Shown here one piece after another: positions 54,892 to 63,769 of a DNA stretch of 64,000 nucleotides (position 1 is the stretch's first letter; every line of letters starts with the position of its first letter). Below the pieces are notes generated by a model, which saw only the letters and a program-made list of their open reading frames with translations, was not told the DNA's origin and ran no database searches. This DNA is from Planctomycetota bacterium (GTDB taxonomy: Bacteria; Planctomycetota; UBA1135; GCA-002686595): positions 186,001 through 250,000 of the forward strand of contig JABACD010000004.1 in NCBI GenBank assembly GCA_014237855.1, in the 5' to 3' direction. The position numbers and the translations under genes are program-made.

Positions 54892-56400
54892 ATGAAGAAG
54901 GTAGTCCAATCCGAAGAGAATCCCGATCCGATTCGCGCCCGTGAGCTCCTGCATACCAGGAGGAGATTCTTCGGTCTCGGCGCTGGTGCGCTCGGCAGCG
55001 TGGGGGCCACCATGGGCCAGCTGTCTCTGGGGTCCATGCTGCTGGGTGGCAAGGCGGGTGGAACATCGCAGCCGACTTCGAGCTCCTTACCGGTCGGGAC
55101 TCACTTCCCGGCCAAGGCCAAGCGAGTCATCTACCTGCACATGGAGGGCGGCCCCAGTCACCTGGATCTGTGGGATTACAAGCCGGGTCTTCGCAACCTC
55201 TATGATCTCGATCTGCCTGATTCCGTCAGAAACGGTCAGCGCCTGACAGGCATGACCAGTGGTCAGGTGCGCTTTCCGGTCGCGCCGTCGCTGTTCCGCT
55301 TCAGCCGCTATCCCAATGCACAGGACGGGGCCTGGATCAGCGAGCTGATGCCGCATACAGGTGGGATGGCTCGAGAGCTTTGCATTGTGCGTTCCATGCA
55401 CACAGATGCGATCAACCACGAACCAGCAATCACGTTCTTCCAGACCGGCAGCCAGATCCCGGGGCGGCCTAGCTTTGGCTCCTGGTGTAGCTATGGACTC
55501 GGCAGCGCCAATGAGAACCTCCCAACCTTTGTCGTCCTGATCGCACAGGGCTTCGGGAACATGCAGGCCCTCTCCGAGCGCTTCTGGAGCTCGGGCTTCC
55601 TGGATGGACGGCACAGCGGGTGCAAGATCCGCGGGGGAGCCAACCCTGTGCTCTACCTCAAGGATTCCGCCGGTATCAGCCGCGCTGATCGGCGCCGGAT
55701 GTTGGACCTTGTCGGAGAGCTGAACGAACAGGAAGAGGCTCGCAGTTTCGACCCCGAGGTGGCCACCCGCCTGGCGCAGTACGAGATGGCTTATCGGATG
55801 CAGATGTCAGTGCCGGAGCTGGTGGACTTCTCGGATGAGAGCCAGAAGACCCTCGACATGTACGGCCCTGAGGTCCAAAAGCCGGGCACCTTCGCCGCCA
55901 ACTGTCTGATGGCCAGGCGCCTGGCCGAACGGGGAGTGCGGTTCATCCAGCTCTACATGCGCGGCTGGGATGCTCACGGGAACCTACCGAACGAAATTCG
56001 CCTGCAGGCGAAGGCTGTCGACCAGCCGCAAGCGGCTCTGCTGCGGGACCTGGCCCAGCGGGGCCTCCTGGAGGACACCTTGGTCCTGTGGGCAGGAGAG
56101 TTTGGCCGAACCGTCTACAGCCAGGGAACGCTGACCAGGACCAACTACGGGAGAGACCATCACCCACGAGCCTTCTCCGTGTGGCTCGCCGGGGGAGGGA
56201 TGGCGCCCGGGATCGTTCACGGAAAGACTGACGACTTTGGTTACAACATTGTCGAGAACCCTGTCTCTGTACATGACCTGCAGGCCACCATGCTCAACCA
56301 GCTTGGCTTTGATCACGAGCGCCTCGTGCACCGCTTGCAGGGGCGCGACTACCGACTGACAGATGTTGAAGGCACCGTACTCCAGGAACTGCTTAGCTGA
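54892..56400 (+). CDS. Tat-exported DUF1501 protein
   Basis: 502-residue protein with a twin-arginine signal (TRRRFFGLGAGALG, 22-35), so it is exported folded by Tat. The body has an alkaline-phosphatase/sulfatase-like fold, as in other DUF1501 proteins: HMEGGPSHLDLWDYKPG near residue 85, AGEFGRT and DHHPRAFSVWLAGGG near 430. No function is proven for the family, but it nearly always follows a DUF1549/DUF1553 partner, as here. The ATG at 54892 has GGGAG 6 bases upstream; the longer frame from 54778 lies within the previous gene. Confidence 0.93.
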   Translation: MKKVVQSEENPDPIRARELLHTRRRFFGLGAGALGSVGATMGQLSLGSMLLGGKAGGTSQPTSSSLPVGTHFPAKAKRVIYLHMEGGPSHLDLWDYKPGLRNLYDLDLPDSVRNGQRLTGMTSGQVRFPVAPSLFRFSRYPNAQDGAWISELMPHTGGMARELCIVRSMHTDAINHEPAITFFQTGSQIPGRPSFGSWCSYGLGSANENLPTFVVLIAQGFGNMQALSERFWSSGFLDGRHSGCKIRGGANPVLYLKDSAGISRADRRRMLDLVGELNEQEEARSFDPEVATRLAQYEMAYRMQMSVPELVDFSDESQKTLDMYGPEVQKPGTFAANCLMARRLAERGVRFIQLYMRGWDAHGNLPNEIRLQAKAVDQPQAALLRDLAQRGLLEDTLVLWAGEFGRTVYSQGTLTRTNYGRDHHPRAFSVWLAGGGMAPGIVHGKTDDFGYNIVENPVSVHDLQATMLNQLGFDHERLVHRLQGRDYRLTDVEGTVLQELLS

Positions 56401-56405
56401 TCATC

Positions 56406-58022
56406 GTGCGTAACTGGGAAACCATTGACTGGGCCGAGCTCTTTGCGCGGCTACATCCGGTCCTACTCCATCTGCCGATTGGCCTGTTCGTGGCTCTGGC
56501 CTGGCTCCAATGCTGGAGCCGCTATTCCCGGCCCGCCCCAGGGCAACCAGACCTGCGAACCCCGCTGATCTGGCTACTCCTCATCTCAACCTTGCTCTCT
56601 GCAACCAGTGGATGGTTACTGCATGAGGGTGGAGGCTACCCGGAGATCGTGGAGTGGCATGAGTGGGGCGGCATCGGGCTGACCGCTGTGGCAATCGGCA
56701 TCACCGTGACCCATCTTCGCAAGTCCCCCTGGTATCCGCGGCTCGTCTGGGTGGGCTTCTTCTTGTTGCTGCCGACGGCCCACCTGGGAGGCAGCCTGAC
56801 ACATGGCGAGGACTTCCTGATCGAGCCGCTGCTGAAGCCGGAGGATCCTGGGCCAAGGAGCTTGCCGGATGGAGCCTCCACTCGTGAGGTCGAGCCGACT
56901 GAGCCCAGCGGTACGAAGCTCGTGGCTGCTCCCATGACCTTTGAGGAGATCGCACCCGTCTTCGAGCAGCTCTGTTCACGTTGCCATGGTGAGCGCAAGC
57001 AACGGGGTGGCCTTGCTCTGCACACCCTGGAAGAAATACTGCGAGGTGGAGACAGTGGCCCGGGCATGGTCGAGGGCGACGCGCGGGGAAGCCTGCTCCT
57101 CCAGCGGTTACTTCTACCACTGGACGACCCGGATCACATGCCTCCCGATAACAAGCCGCAACCCACCCAGTTGCAGCTTGCTGCGATTGAAGCCTGGCTG
57201 TCGGGATCTCCTGCACCACCCGGTTTCCTCTCCACCGCCGGTGCTCAGCCCGCAAGCGCTCCAGCATCAATCCCTGAGCCTTCACCGGAATCCGCGCGTG
57301 GCGAGGACGATCAGGCGGCCCAAGATACGGCGATTGAAGGCCTTCGGCGTGGCCTGGCGCACGTGCAACCGATCCAAGTTGGTTCGCCTCTCCTGTGGAT
57401 CAACCTGGCGGCCAGTGAACTGCGTCCTGGCGACCTCCAGTCCTGGCTTGCTCCCCTGGCTGATCGAGTCTTCGAACTCTCGTTGGCAGGCAGGCCTGTC
57501 ACAGCTGGTGACCTTGAATTCCTGGGCACCCTGCCTGTCCTGGAGCGTCTTGATCTGCGTCGCTATCCCGGCGACGCTCTTGATCTCGGCGGCCTGGCGA
57601 CTTCGACATCCCTGAGGGTCCTGAACCTCGCAGGATCCAAGCTCGCACCTGGTTCTGACCAGATCCTGGTGAACATGAGACACCTCGAGCGGGTCTATCT
57701 TTGGGACACGGGAATCGAACAATCAGCCGATGAGATCATTGCTCGTCGGGCGGGATTGGAGATCATCGGTGCCAGCGCGCTCCCGGACGAACCTCTCGAG
57801 GTGGAGCCGGAGGTGGTTTTTCAAGAGCAGGAATCGGCGCAGGAGGAAGATCATGAGGATGGCGATGCGCTGGGGCTCAACGAGACCTGCCCTGTGACAA
57901 AGAGTCCCGTTGATCCGCGCTTCACCACAGAGCACGAGGGACGCACCATTGCCTTCTGCTGCCCAAGCTGTCCAAAGACCTTTGAGGCCGACCCTCAAAA
58001 ATACCTGTCCGAGCTGGACTGA
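56406..58022 (+). CDS. DUF2231-like membrane protein fused to cytochrome c, LRR-like and YHS domains
   Basis: 538-residue multidomain protein. N-terminus: four membrane helices (about 15-36, 52-72, 87-104, 112-130) with conserved His residues (HPVLLHLPIG, WHEWGG, HLGGSLTHG), resembling DUF2231 or cytochrome b-like modules. Then a haem c site CSRCH (190-194), a Pro/Ala linker, leucine-rich-like repeats (about 305-460), and a C-terminal YHS-like domain with four Cys (CPVTKSP..CCPSC, 495-522) that may bind metal. The start is a GTG 5 bases after the DUF1501 stop. Context suggests it is a membrane electron-transfer partner of the two preceding proteins. Confidence 0.88.
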   Translation: MRNWETIDWAELFARLHPVLLHLPIGLFVALAWLQCWSRYSRPAPGQPDLRTPLIWLLLISTLLSATSGWLLHEGGGYPEIVEWHEWGGIGLTAVAIGITVTHLRKSPWYPRLVWVGFFLLLPTAHLGGSLTHGEDFLIEPLLKPEDPGPRSLPDGASTREVEPTEPSGTKLVAAPMTFEEIAPVFEQLCSRCHGERKQRGGLALHTLEEILRGGDSGPGMVEGDARGSLLLQRLLLPLDDPDHMPPDNKPQPTQLQLAAIEAWLSGSPAPPGFLSTAGAQPASAPASIPEPSPESARGEDDQAAQDTAIEGLRRGLAHVQPIQVGSPLLWINLAASELRPGDLQSWLAPLADRVFELSLAGRPVTAGDLEFLGTLPVLERLDLRRYPGDALDLGGLATSTSLRVLNLAGSKLAPGSDQILVNMRHLERVYLWDTGIEQSADEIIARRAGLEIIGASALPDEPLEVEPEVVFQEQESAQEEDHEDGDALGLNETCPVTKSPVDPRFTTEHEGRTIAFCCPSCPKTFEADPQKYLSELD

Positions 58023-58130
58023 GGCTCTCCCGGTTGGCCGCCTGAGGCTCCTGGGTAAGTACAGTTCGCTCCACTCCATCCGCCCCTGGTGACCTGGAAC
58101 GGGGGCACGAACACCAGCTCCGACCAGACC

Positions 58131-59270
58131 ATGATGCCGTTCTTTCTGGCCCTTGTGGCTCTTCCTCTGACTCTCGGACATGATCCACTCCACGACCCCG
58201 ACACTGGGGGTCATGGGGGACACCACCACGACGTCGACGAGCCGAGCTGGAAGCGCCCGGCCGCCTCGGCGACTCCCGTGTACGTCGGGAGTGGCGCTCA
58301 TCGCTACAGGTGGGATGCTGAGTGGATGAAGCTGCCAGAGGGGCGCGATTGGCTCGGTAGTACCCACGGTTGCATTGTCATTGATCGTAGCGACCGGGTC
58401 TACCTCAGTGCCGAGCAGGGTCCCGCCGTGCTCGCTTTCACCCGTGACGGGAAGCTGGCCTTCTCATTTGGAGAGGAGTGGGGTCCCGGCCTGCATGGGA
58501 TCTCGCTTGTGACGGAACTTCGAGATGTTGTGCTCGAAGATGGCGAGCGTAGTAAGGCGGCGCGAGAGGTGCTCTACCTGGCGCACACGGCCCGGCGAGA
58601 GGTCTACAAGACCGGGCTTCAGGGTGACTTGCTCCTGACGATTGCTGCCCCTCCTGTTGAAGCGGGGCTCTACAGCACTCCCGATCAGTACAAGCCAACC
58701 AGTGTGGCTGTAGGCCCCGATGGGACCATCTTCGTTGCCGACGGTTACGGGCTCTCCTGGGTGCATCGTTACTCCTCGGAAGGCGTCTATCTCGACAGCT
58801 TTGGAGGTCTGGGGGATCAGCCGCAGCACTTGAAGACTCCCCATGGGCTTTGGATGGATCAGAATACGTCTCCCCATTCGCTGTTGGTGGCGGATCGCGA
58901 GAACCATCGCCTGGCTCGGTTCGACCTCGCGGGCAACTACCTCGACGGAACTGATCCCGACTCCGGGCTCCTGCGGCGGCCCTGCCACATCCAGTTCCAC
59001 GGTAAGCTGGGCGCTGTCTCCGATCTCGCTGGCAGAACAACCTTGCTGAACCCGGACCTTGACCTTGTGATGCATCTGGGAGACAACCCCGACCCCGCTC
59101 AACGGGCGAAGTACAACGTCATTCCCGACCTGTGGCGTGAGGGTGTCTTCTTCGCCCCGCACTGCGCGCGCTTCAATTCAACGGGAGATCTCTTCGTCAT
59201 GGATTGGAATGTCGCGGGGAGGGTGACCAGGCTCGTTCACGCACCGGAGAAGGTGGCAGAGGGAGAGTAG
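58131..59270 (+). CDS. Exported NHL-type beta-propeller protein
   Basis: 379-residue secreted protein. The ATG at 58131 gives a signal peptide MMPFFLALVALPLTLG; a His/Asp/Gly-rich stretch (HDPLHDPDTGGHGGHHHD) that may bind metal follows. From about residue 45 the sequence repeats strands with the NHL-like phrases GCIVIDRSDRVYLSAEQGP, PTSVAVGPDGTIFVADGYG and SLLVADRENHRLARFDLAGNYL, giving a six-bladed propeller. Similar proteins are peptidyl-glycine lyase-like or bind ligands. It lies 108 bases after the DUF2231-cytochrome gene in the same direction, probably in the same region of control. Confidence 0.83.
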   Translation: MMPFFLALVALPLTLGHDPLHDPDTGGHGGHHHDVDEPSWKRPAASATPVYVGSGAHRYRWDAEWMKLPEGRDWLGSTHGCIVIDRSDRVYLSAEQGPAVLAFTRDGKLAFSFGEEWGPGLHGISLVTELRDVVLEDGERSKAAREVLYLAHTARREVYKTGLQGDLLLTIAAPPVEAGLYSTPDQYKPTSVAVGPDGTIFVADGYGLSWVHRYSSEGVYLDSFGGLGDQPQHLKTPHGLWMDQNTSPHSLLVADRENHRLARFDLAGNYLDGTDPDSGLLRRPCHIQFHGKLGAVSDLAGRTTLLNPDLDLVMHLGDNPDPAQRAKYNVIPDLWREGVFFAPHCARFNSTGDLFVMDWNVAGRVTRLVHAPEKVAEGE

Positions 59271-59359
59271 CTGGACTCAAGAGTCTTCCGACGGCGCTCC
59301 AGTCGGCGGGCAACTACAAGTGCTGACCGGAATTTGTACCAGGAAGAAGAGGCCTCCAA

Positions 59360-60670
59360 TTGAACAAGAATCATCAGGTACCAGCGCAAAGGTCGCGTCG
59401 TGGCTCCCTCTGGCTGACAACCGGTTGCCTTGTGCTCCTCGCCACCTCAGCGACAGCACAGAAGGGTGCTCCCTCAAAGAAAGAGGCCAAGGAGCTCTTC
59501 GGTGAATACCTGACCATTGACGGCCGTAGCCAGGCCGGGATTGAGGAGCGCAAGGCGATTCGTGAGCGCCTCGAGTCATTTCACACCCTGAGAAAATCGG
59601 AGGTAAAGACCTGGAGGAAGGACCTGCTCAAGATCTGGGGCAAGGGGCCCGAACTGGAGGGGGAAGGAACGCACTTCTTATGGCCTCAGGAGTCTCGCGG
59701 TAAGTACATCGTCGGTGGCGTGACCAAGAGACCCAAGGGGCTTGCCATCTGCATGCATGGTGGTGGGGTCGGTTCAGGTGAGGCCACTTCCGCGAAAGGG
59801 TCTTACGAGGAGGCCATTCGAGCCATGGGCTGGCTGGCCATCTATCCCGAGGTCCTCGAGAAGACAGAGCGTGGATGGACGGACTCCGGCACTGAGGAGT
59901 TCGTGCTGGAGCTTGTGGATCGAGCACTCCGGACCTGGGACATCGATCATGACAGGGTCTACTTCATCGGCCACTCGATGGGGGGCTACGGGAGCTGGAC
60001 GCTGGGGGCGCACCATGCCGACAGGGTGGCAGCACTGGGACCCTCGGCCGGGGCACCTTCACCGCTGCTCGGCCCTGATGGCCTGGCCATGGACCTCGTA
60101 CCCGGGGTTGTTCCCAGCCTTCGAAACGTCCCCATGGTGGTCTTTCAGAGCGCCGATGATCCGAAGGTGGGCCCCGACGCGAACCGTATTGCCAATCAGA
60201 AGATCAAGGAGGCCAAGAAGCGCTGGGGGGGCTACGACGACTTCGTCTACTGGGAGGTGACTGGGGTCGGCCACGGCGCACCCCCCGGTGGCTTCGAGGC
60301 TCACCTCCTGAAGCTCGCAGGGTTTGTCCGTGGGCCATTGCCAACCAGGGTTGTCTGGCAGCCGGACCTTACGTGGAAGCAGCAGTTCTACTGGCTCTGG
60401 TGGGAGAAGCCTCGGCTGGGGGTGACACTGAGGGCGGATTACGATCCAGAGGCAGGGCTCTTTGACATCACAGCGGACAAGGCAGCCTTTGGGATCCACG
60501 TGCTGCTCAATGAAGAGATGTGTGACTTCAAGCAGGAAATCCGTGTCCGCTTCAATGGGCGTCAGGTCTGGCAGGGAGTTCCAGAGAGGGACCTGGAGGT
60601 CATGATGTCCACGGCAACCCACGGAGATGAAAAGCTGATCTTCGAGGCACGTATTCCTGTCATCCTCTGA
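59360..60670 (+). CDS. Exported alpha/beta hydrolase, esterase/PHB-depolymerase-like
   Basis: 436-residue protein that starts with a TTG codon (59360) preceded by a GAGG-type ribosome binding site; no ATG fits. A signal peptide with a basic N-region ends about residue 33. The catalytic domain has oxyanion region CMHGGGVGSG (131-140), nucleophile Ser206 in IGHSMGGYGS, and a His in the later block VGHGAPPGG; the Asp is probably in ADDPKVGP. This pattern is close to polyhydroxybutyrate depolymerase or feruloyl-esterase-like enzymes. The C-terminal 100 residues form an extra beta domain. Likely an extracellular esterase acting with the neighbouring polymer-degrading genes (inference). Confidence 0.83.
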   Translation: MNKNHQVPAQRSRRGSLWLTTGCLVLLATSATAQKGAPSKKEAKELFGEYLTIDGRSQAGIEERKAIRERLESFHTLRKSEVKTWRKDLLKIWGKGPELEGEGTHFLWPQESRGKYIVGGVTKRPKGLAICMHGGGVGSGEATSAKGSYEEAIRAMGWLAIYPEVLEKTERGWTDSGTEEFVLELVDRALRTWDIDHDRVYFIGHSMGGYGSWTLGAHHADRVAALGPSAGAPSPLLGPDGLAMDLVPGVVPSLRNVPMVVFQSADDPKVGPDANRIANQKIKEAKKRWGGYDDFVYWEVTGVGHGAPPGGFEAHLLKLAGFVRGPLPTRVVWQPDLTWKQQFYWLWWEKPRLGVTLRADYDPEAGLFDITADKAAFGIHVLLNEEMCDFKQEIRVRFNGRQVWQGVPERDLEVMMSTATHGDEKLIFEARIPVIL

Positions 60671-60718
60671 CGGGGCCCCACACTTGCTGCTGACTGAAGT
60701 CCTACAGAAAATAACGAG

Positions 60719-60922
60719 ATGGAGTTTCCTTCCGATTCATTGCACGACGAGGCGAGCTATGTCTGTGACGGCTGCGGTGAGGACATAGTGATCCCCCTTG
60801 ATCCCTCTGCAGGTGAAGCTCAGGAGTACATCGAGGACTGTCCAGTGTGCTGCCAGGCAAACATCATCCAGGTCAGGTTTGAAGAGGGGCAGGCGCCCGT
60901 GGTGACCGCTCAGCCAGAATGA
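60719..60922 (+). CDS. CPXCG-motif Cys-rich small protein
   Basis: 67-residue protein with CDGCG (16-20) and DCPVCC (40-45), matching the short Cys-rich CPxCG family in length and spacing, including the YIEDCPVCC block. Four Cys can hold one zinc ion. Function unknown. Its end overlaps the next small gene by 4 bases (ATGA), so the pair is translated together. Confidence 0.8.
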   Translation: MEFPSDSLHDEASYVCDGCGEDIVIPLDPSAGEAQEYIEDCPVCCQANIIQVRFEEGQAPVVTAQPE

Positions 60923-61107
60923 ACATGACGTCTCTCTGTGAAGCTTGCGCTCACAACAAGCCTGTCATCTCCTCCAGCGGTTCACGCTTTCTCAGGTGCA
61001 TGCTATCCAAGCACGACTCTCGGTATGCGAAGTATCCACCTCAACCAATCGTGAATTGTGAGGGGTTTCAGCCACCCGAGGATTCCAAGGAGCGAGCGCG
61101 CCCGTAG
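60919..61107 (+). CDS. Tiny Cys-rich protein
   Basis: 62-residue protein with CEACAH (7-12), a single Cys at about 27 and Cys48, giving four Cys that could bind zinc. The phrase KYPPQPIVNCEGF near the end looks like a conserved motif of small planctomycete proteins, but I do not recognise a named family. Overlap of start and stop with the CPxCG gene argues strongly that it is real. Confidence 0.65.
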   Translation: MNMTSLCEACAHNKPVISSSGSRFLRCMLSKHDSRYAKYPPQPIVNCEGFQPPEDSKERARP

Positions 61108-61147
61108 CGGGGCTTCCCCTGGAGCACGATCCCAAGCAGCGCCACTC

Positions 61148-62578
61148 TCAGTTCGGGTCGAATTCGCCTTTGGCCCTCCAGGGCTCCAAGGGCTCCTGAT
61201 AGTCAGGCGTCGGGAGGTGCCGCGGATGGTGGTCATCGCTCCATTGCACCCGCGCAATACCGGTCAGGTTGGCTTCGCCCGACCAATCCCCTTGCTCGAG
61301 TGCAGCCGCCGAATAGTAGAAGCCACCCAGCCCGATGGAGTGGACCAGCACACGCTTGAAATCGCTGGCCAGGGGCTCGGTGAGGACATTGATCCTCGCG
61401 CACTCCGAATCCAGATTCTCGTGATTGGCTGTGGGAGGGGCGATCTTGCGTCTGAGAGTCAGGGCGGCGCTGGCACATTGAAGCATCGATGAACCGGCCC
61501 CGTGTTGACCAAGCATGGACTTGATCGAGTGTACGGGTGTGTCTGTCCTGGTCAGCACCTCCGCAATGGCGTGGGACTCCAGCGGGTCATAGAGCCTGGA
61601 AGAGGAGCCGTTGGCATTCACGAGGTCCACCTGATGGTCCTCCCAGCCAGCATCATCCATGCTCGCGCGCATGGCTCGCACTGCAGGGCCAGGATCGAGG
61701 TTGGGCTTATCGTGGGAGTAGCGTCGACCACCGCCGGCCGATGACATGTGATAGCCGGCCACGCGTGCATAGATCCGAGCGCTTCTGGCGAGGGCATGGT
61801 CCTCGTTCTCCAGCAAGAGAGCACAGGCACCCTCACCAATCACATTACCATCGCGTTCGGAATCGAAGGGGCGCGAGGCTAATTCGGGCGTCTCGTTGTA
61901 GCGCGTGGTCAATGACCCCGAGGCTGTCAGGGCTGCCAGGATTTCGGGAACCAACTCCGAGTCAACACCCACCACCAAGACAGCCTTGGCCGCTCTTGCT
62001 TGCAGGACACGGAGGGCTTGTCCCAGCCCATCAATGCCTGAATTGCAACCTGTGCTCACCGTCGTCATGGTCCCTCGAATGTCGAGGAATGATGAGAGTA
62101 CACAGGGGATTGACTGATGAATCGCAGTGAATGCGGCATGTGTCGGCATCTGGCGGCCAGTGTGCCAATGACTGCTGAGCTGGAGCACGTTCCCCAGATT
62201 GCCCACACCTGTGCCCACAATCAGGCCCAGCCTGTCAGGGTCGATCTCGTGCAGGTCAAGCCCGGCATCGTGCAAGGCCAGGATCGAAGCGGCCAAGGCG
62301 AGCTGGGTTGGCCTTGGTGCCCAGCGCTCGATGGCACGGCCATGCTCCACAAAGGATGCCAGCGCGAAGTTCTTCACCTCGGCGCCTATCTTCGAAGGTG
62401 ATCGCGAGGCATCGCAAAGGGTGATAGGCCCGAAGCCGGTCCGGCTTTCCAGCAGGGCCTGATAGAAGTCGTTACGCCCCAATCCAACTGCCGAGATAGG
62501 CCCGATACCCGTGATCACCACCCGGGGAATCTGGTTCTCGATGGTCGCTTCATCTCGCTTGCGCTGGAACAGTGTCAT
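61148..62578 (-). CDS. Ketosynthase (KAS II-like) lacking the usual catalytic histidines
   Basis: 476-residue thiolase-fold protein like FabF. The nucleophile Cys178 lies in VSTGCNSGIDGLG, and the GEG and GLGGFYYSAA elements are in place. The first catalytic His (NAHG in FabF) is replaced by Asn323 in VNANGSSSRLYD. At the second His position (KSMTGH in FabF) the sequence is KSMLGQHG, with Gln358 at the usual place and His359 one step further on. So Lys353 is kept but the canonical Cys-His-His set is not. It may be a specialised condensing enzyme of a secondary-metabolite or polyene-like pathway, or have altered activity. It is divergent from the PqqB-like gene. Confidence 0.88.
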   Translation of the reverse strand: MTLFQRKRDEATIENQIPRVVITGIGPISAVGLGRNDFYQALLESRTGFGPITLCDASRSPSKIGAEVKNFALASFVEHGRAIERWAPRPTQLALAASILALHDAGLDLHEIDPDRLGLIVGTGVGNLGNVLQLSSHWHTGRQMPTHAAFTAIHQSIPCVLSSFLDIRGTMTTVSTGCNSGIDGLGQALRVLQARAAKAVLVVGVDSELVPEILAALTASGSLTTRYNETPELASRPFDSERDGNVIGEGACALLLENEDHALARSARIYARVAGYHMSSAGGGRRYSHDKPNLDPGPAVRAMRASMDDAGWEDHQVDLVNANGSSSRLYDPLESHAIAEVLTRTDTPVHSIKSMLGQHGAGSSMLQCASAALTLRRKIAPPTANHENLDSECARINVLTEPLASDFKRVLVHSIGLGGFYYSAAALEQGDWSGEANLTGIARVQWSDDHHPRHLPTPDYQEPLEPWRAKGEFDPN

Positions 62579-62673
62579 GGGAAAAGCCTACAGTCCTTAT
62601 CACGTGGGAGCGAATTCCAGCCCCCATACAGCCCCCATGGCGATCAATGACCGCCGCTGAAGGACACGCACTC

Positions 62674-63636
62674 ATGGATCCGTTACCGAGAGTCTCCGGG
62701 CTCTTCTTGTTGTTGATGTCAGCCTGCGCTGCCCCTGATGCACAGGATTCCACAGCCGGGCAGCCCTACGTGCTTGTCCTGGGCAGTGCACAGGATGGCG
62801 GGCTTCCTCAGATCGGTTGCCAGCAGGACCTTTGCAAGCAGGCGCGTCGGGATCCTTCCATGCGACGCATGGTCTCCTCCCTTCTTCTTGTCGACCCTCG
62901 CAACAAGAAGCGCTGGCTGATCGATGCCACTCCCGACTTGCCGGAGCAGTTAGAGCTCGCCAATCAACACGCACCCCGGCCCATGGAGCAGGGCAGACCA
63001 CCGCTATTCGATGGAGTCTTCCTGACTCATGCCCACATGGGACATTACACGGGGTTGATGTATCTCGGTCGGGAAGTCTACGGTTCGGACCGGACGAAGG
63101 TCTGGTGCTCGCGGAGGATGGCAAACTTCCTGCAGGACAATGGTCCCTGGAAGCTGCTGGTGGAAGAGGACCACATCCAAGTCGAGACTCTCGTCCTCGG
63201 CCAAGAGCTGGAGCTCGCCACGGACCTGGGGGTGACCGCCTTCCAGGTTCCCCATCGAGACGAGTTCAGCGATACCCTGGGGTTCAGGATTGAGGGTCCC
63301 TCAAAGACACTCATCTTCATCCCCGATATCGACAAGTGGAGTCAATTCGATGGAGATATCGAGCTGATGATCGAGGGAGCGGACCATGCCCTGCTCGATG
63401 GCACCTTTTTCGCAGATGGAGAGATTCCAGGGCGGGCGATGGCTGATATTCCCCACCCCTTCATCGAGGAGAGCCTGGATCGCTTCTCCGCCATGCCTGC
63501 GAGAGAGCGCCTCAAGATTCAGTTCATTCATCTCAATCACACAAACCCGGCCACTGATCCTGAAGGGGATGCGGCCGCAACGATCACTGCGGCTGGTTGC
63601 GGAATTGCCAGTGACGGGCAGGTAATCGAGCTCTGA
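62674..63636 (+). CDS. PqqB-like metallo-beta-lactamase-fold lipoprotein
   Basis: 320-residue protein. The ATG at 62674 follows a GAAGGA ribosome binding site and gives a lipoprotein-type signal with MSAC (15-18; Met at -3 is slightly unusual). The mature start YVLVLGSAQDGGLPQIGC and the MRRMVSSLLL segment match the PqqB subgroup. The metal motif is THAHMGHYTG (118-127: His119, His121, His124), with HRDEFSDT and FIPDIDKW later and NHTNPATDP near the end. PqqB is a hydroxylase-like enzyme in PQQ synthesis, but no pqq genes are here and the protein is exported, so another hydrolytic role is likely. Confidence 0.85.
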   Translation: MDPLPRVSGLFLLLMSACAAPDAQDSTAGQPYVLVLGSAQDGGLPQIGCQQDLCKQARRDPSMRRMVSSLLLVDPRNKKRWLIDATPDLPEQLELANQHAPRPMEQGRPPLFDGVFLTHAHMGHYTGLMYLGREVYGSDRTKVWCSRRMANFLQDNGPWKLLVEEDHIQVETLVLGQELELATDLGVTAFQVPHRDEFSDTLGFRIEGPSKTLIFIPDIDKWSQFDGDIELMIEGADHALLDGTFFADGEIPGRAMADIPHPFIEESLDRFSAMPARERLKIQFIHLNHTNPATDPEGDAAATITAAGCGIASDGQVIEL

Positions 63637-63710
63637 TGAGGGGACGAGAGCGGCCCTATCACGGCGATACGCCTGGCTGATAGAAAGAGCAGCTGCAGCC
63701 GGACAAGAAA

Positions 63711-63745
63711 GGACGGCCCGGCTTCTTGCTGAAGCCGGGCCGTCC
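63711..63745 (-). terminator. Terminator of the right-edge gene
   Basis: GGACGGCCCGGCTT (63711-63724) and AAGCCGGGCCGTCC (63732-63745) form a perfect 14-bp stem around a 7-base loop. On the minus strand it is followed by TTTCTTGTCC and stands 25 bases after the stop codon of the truncated gene. Confidence 0.82.
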
Positions 63746-63769
63746 CGTTAGCTGGCTGTGCCGCAGCCT

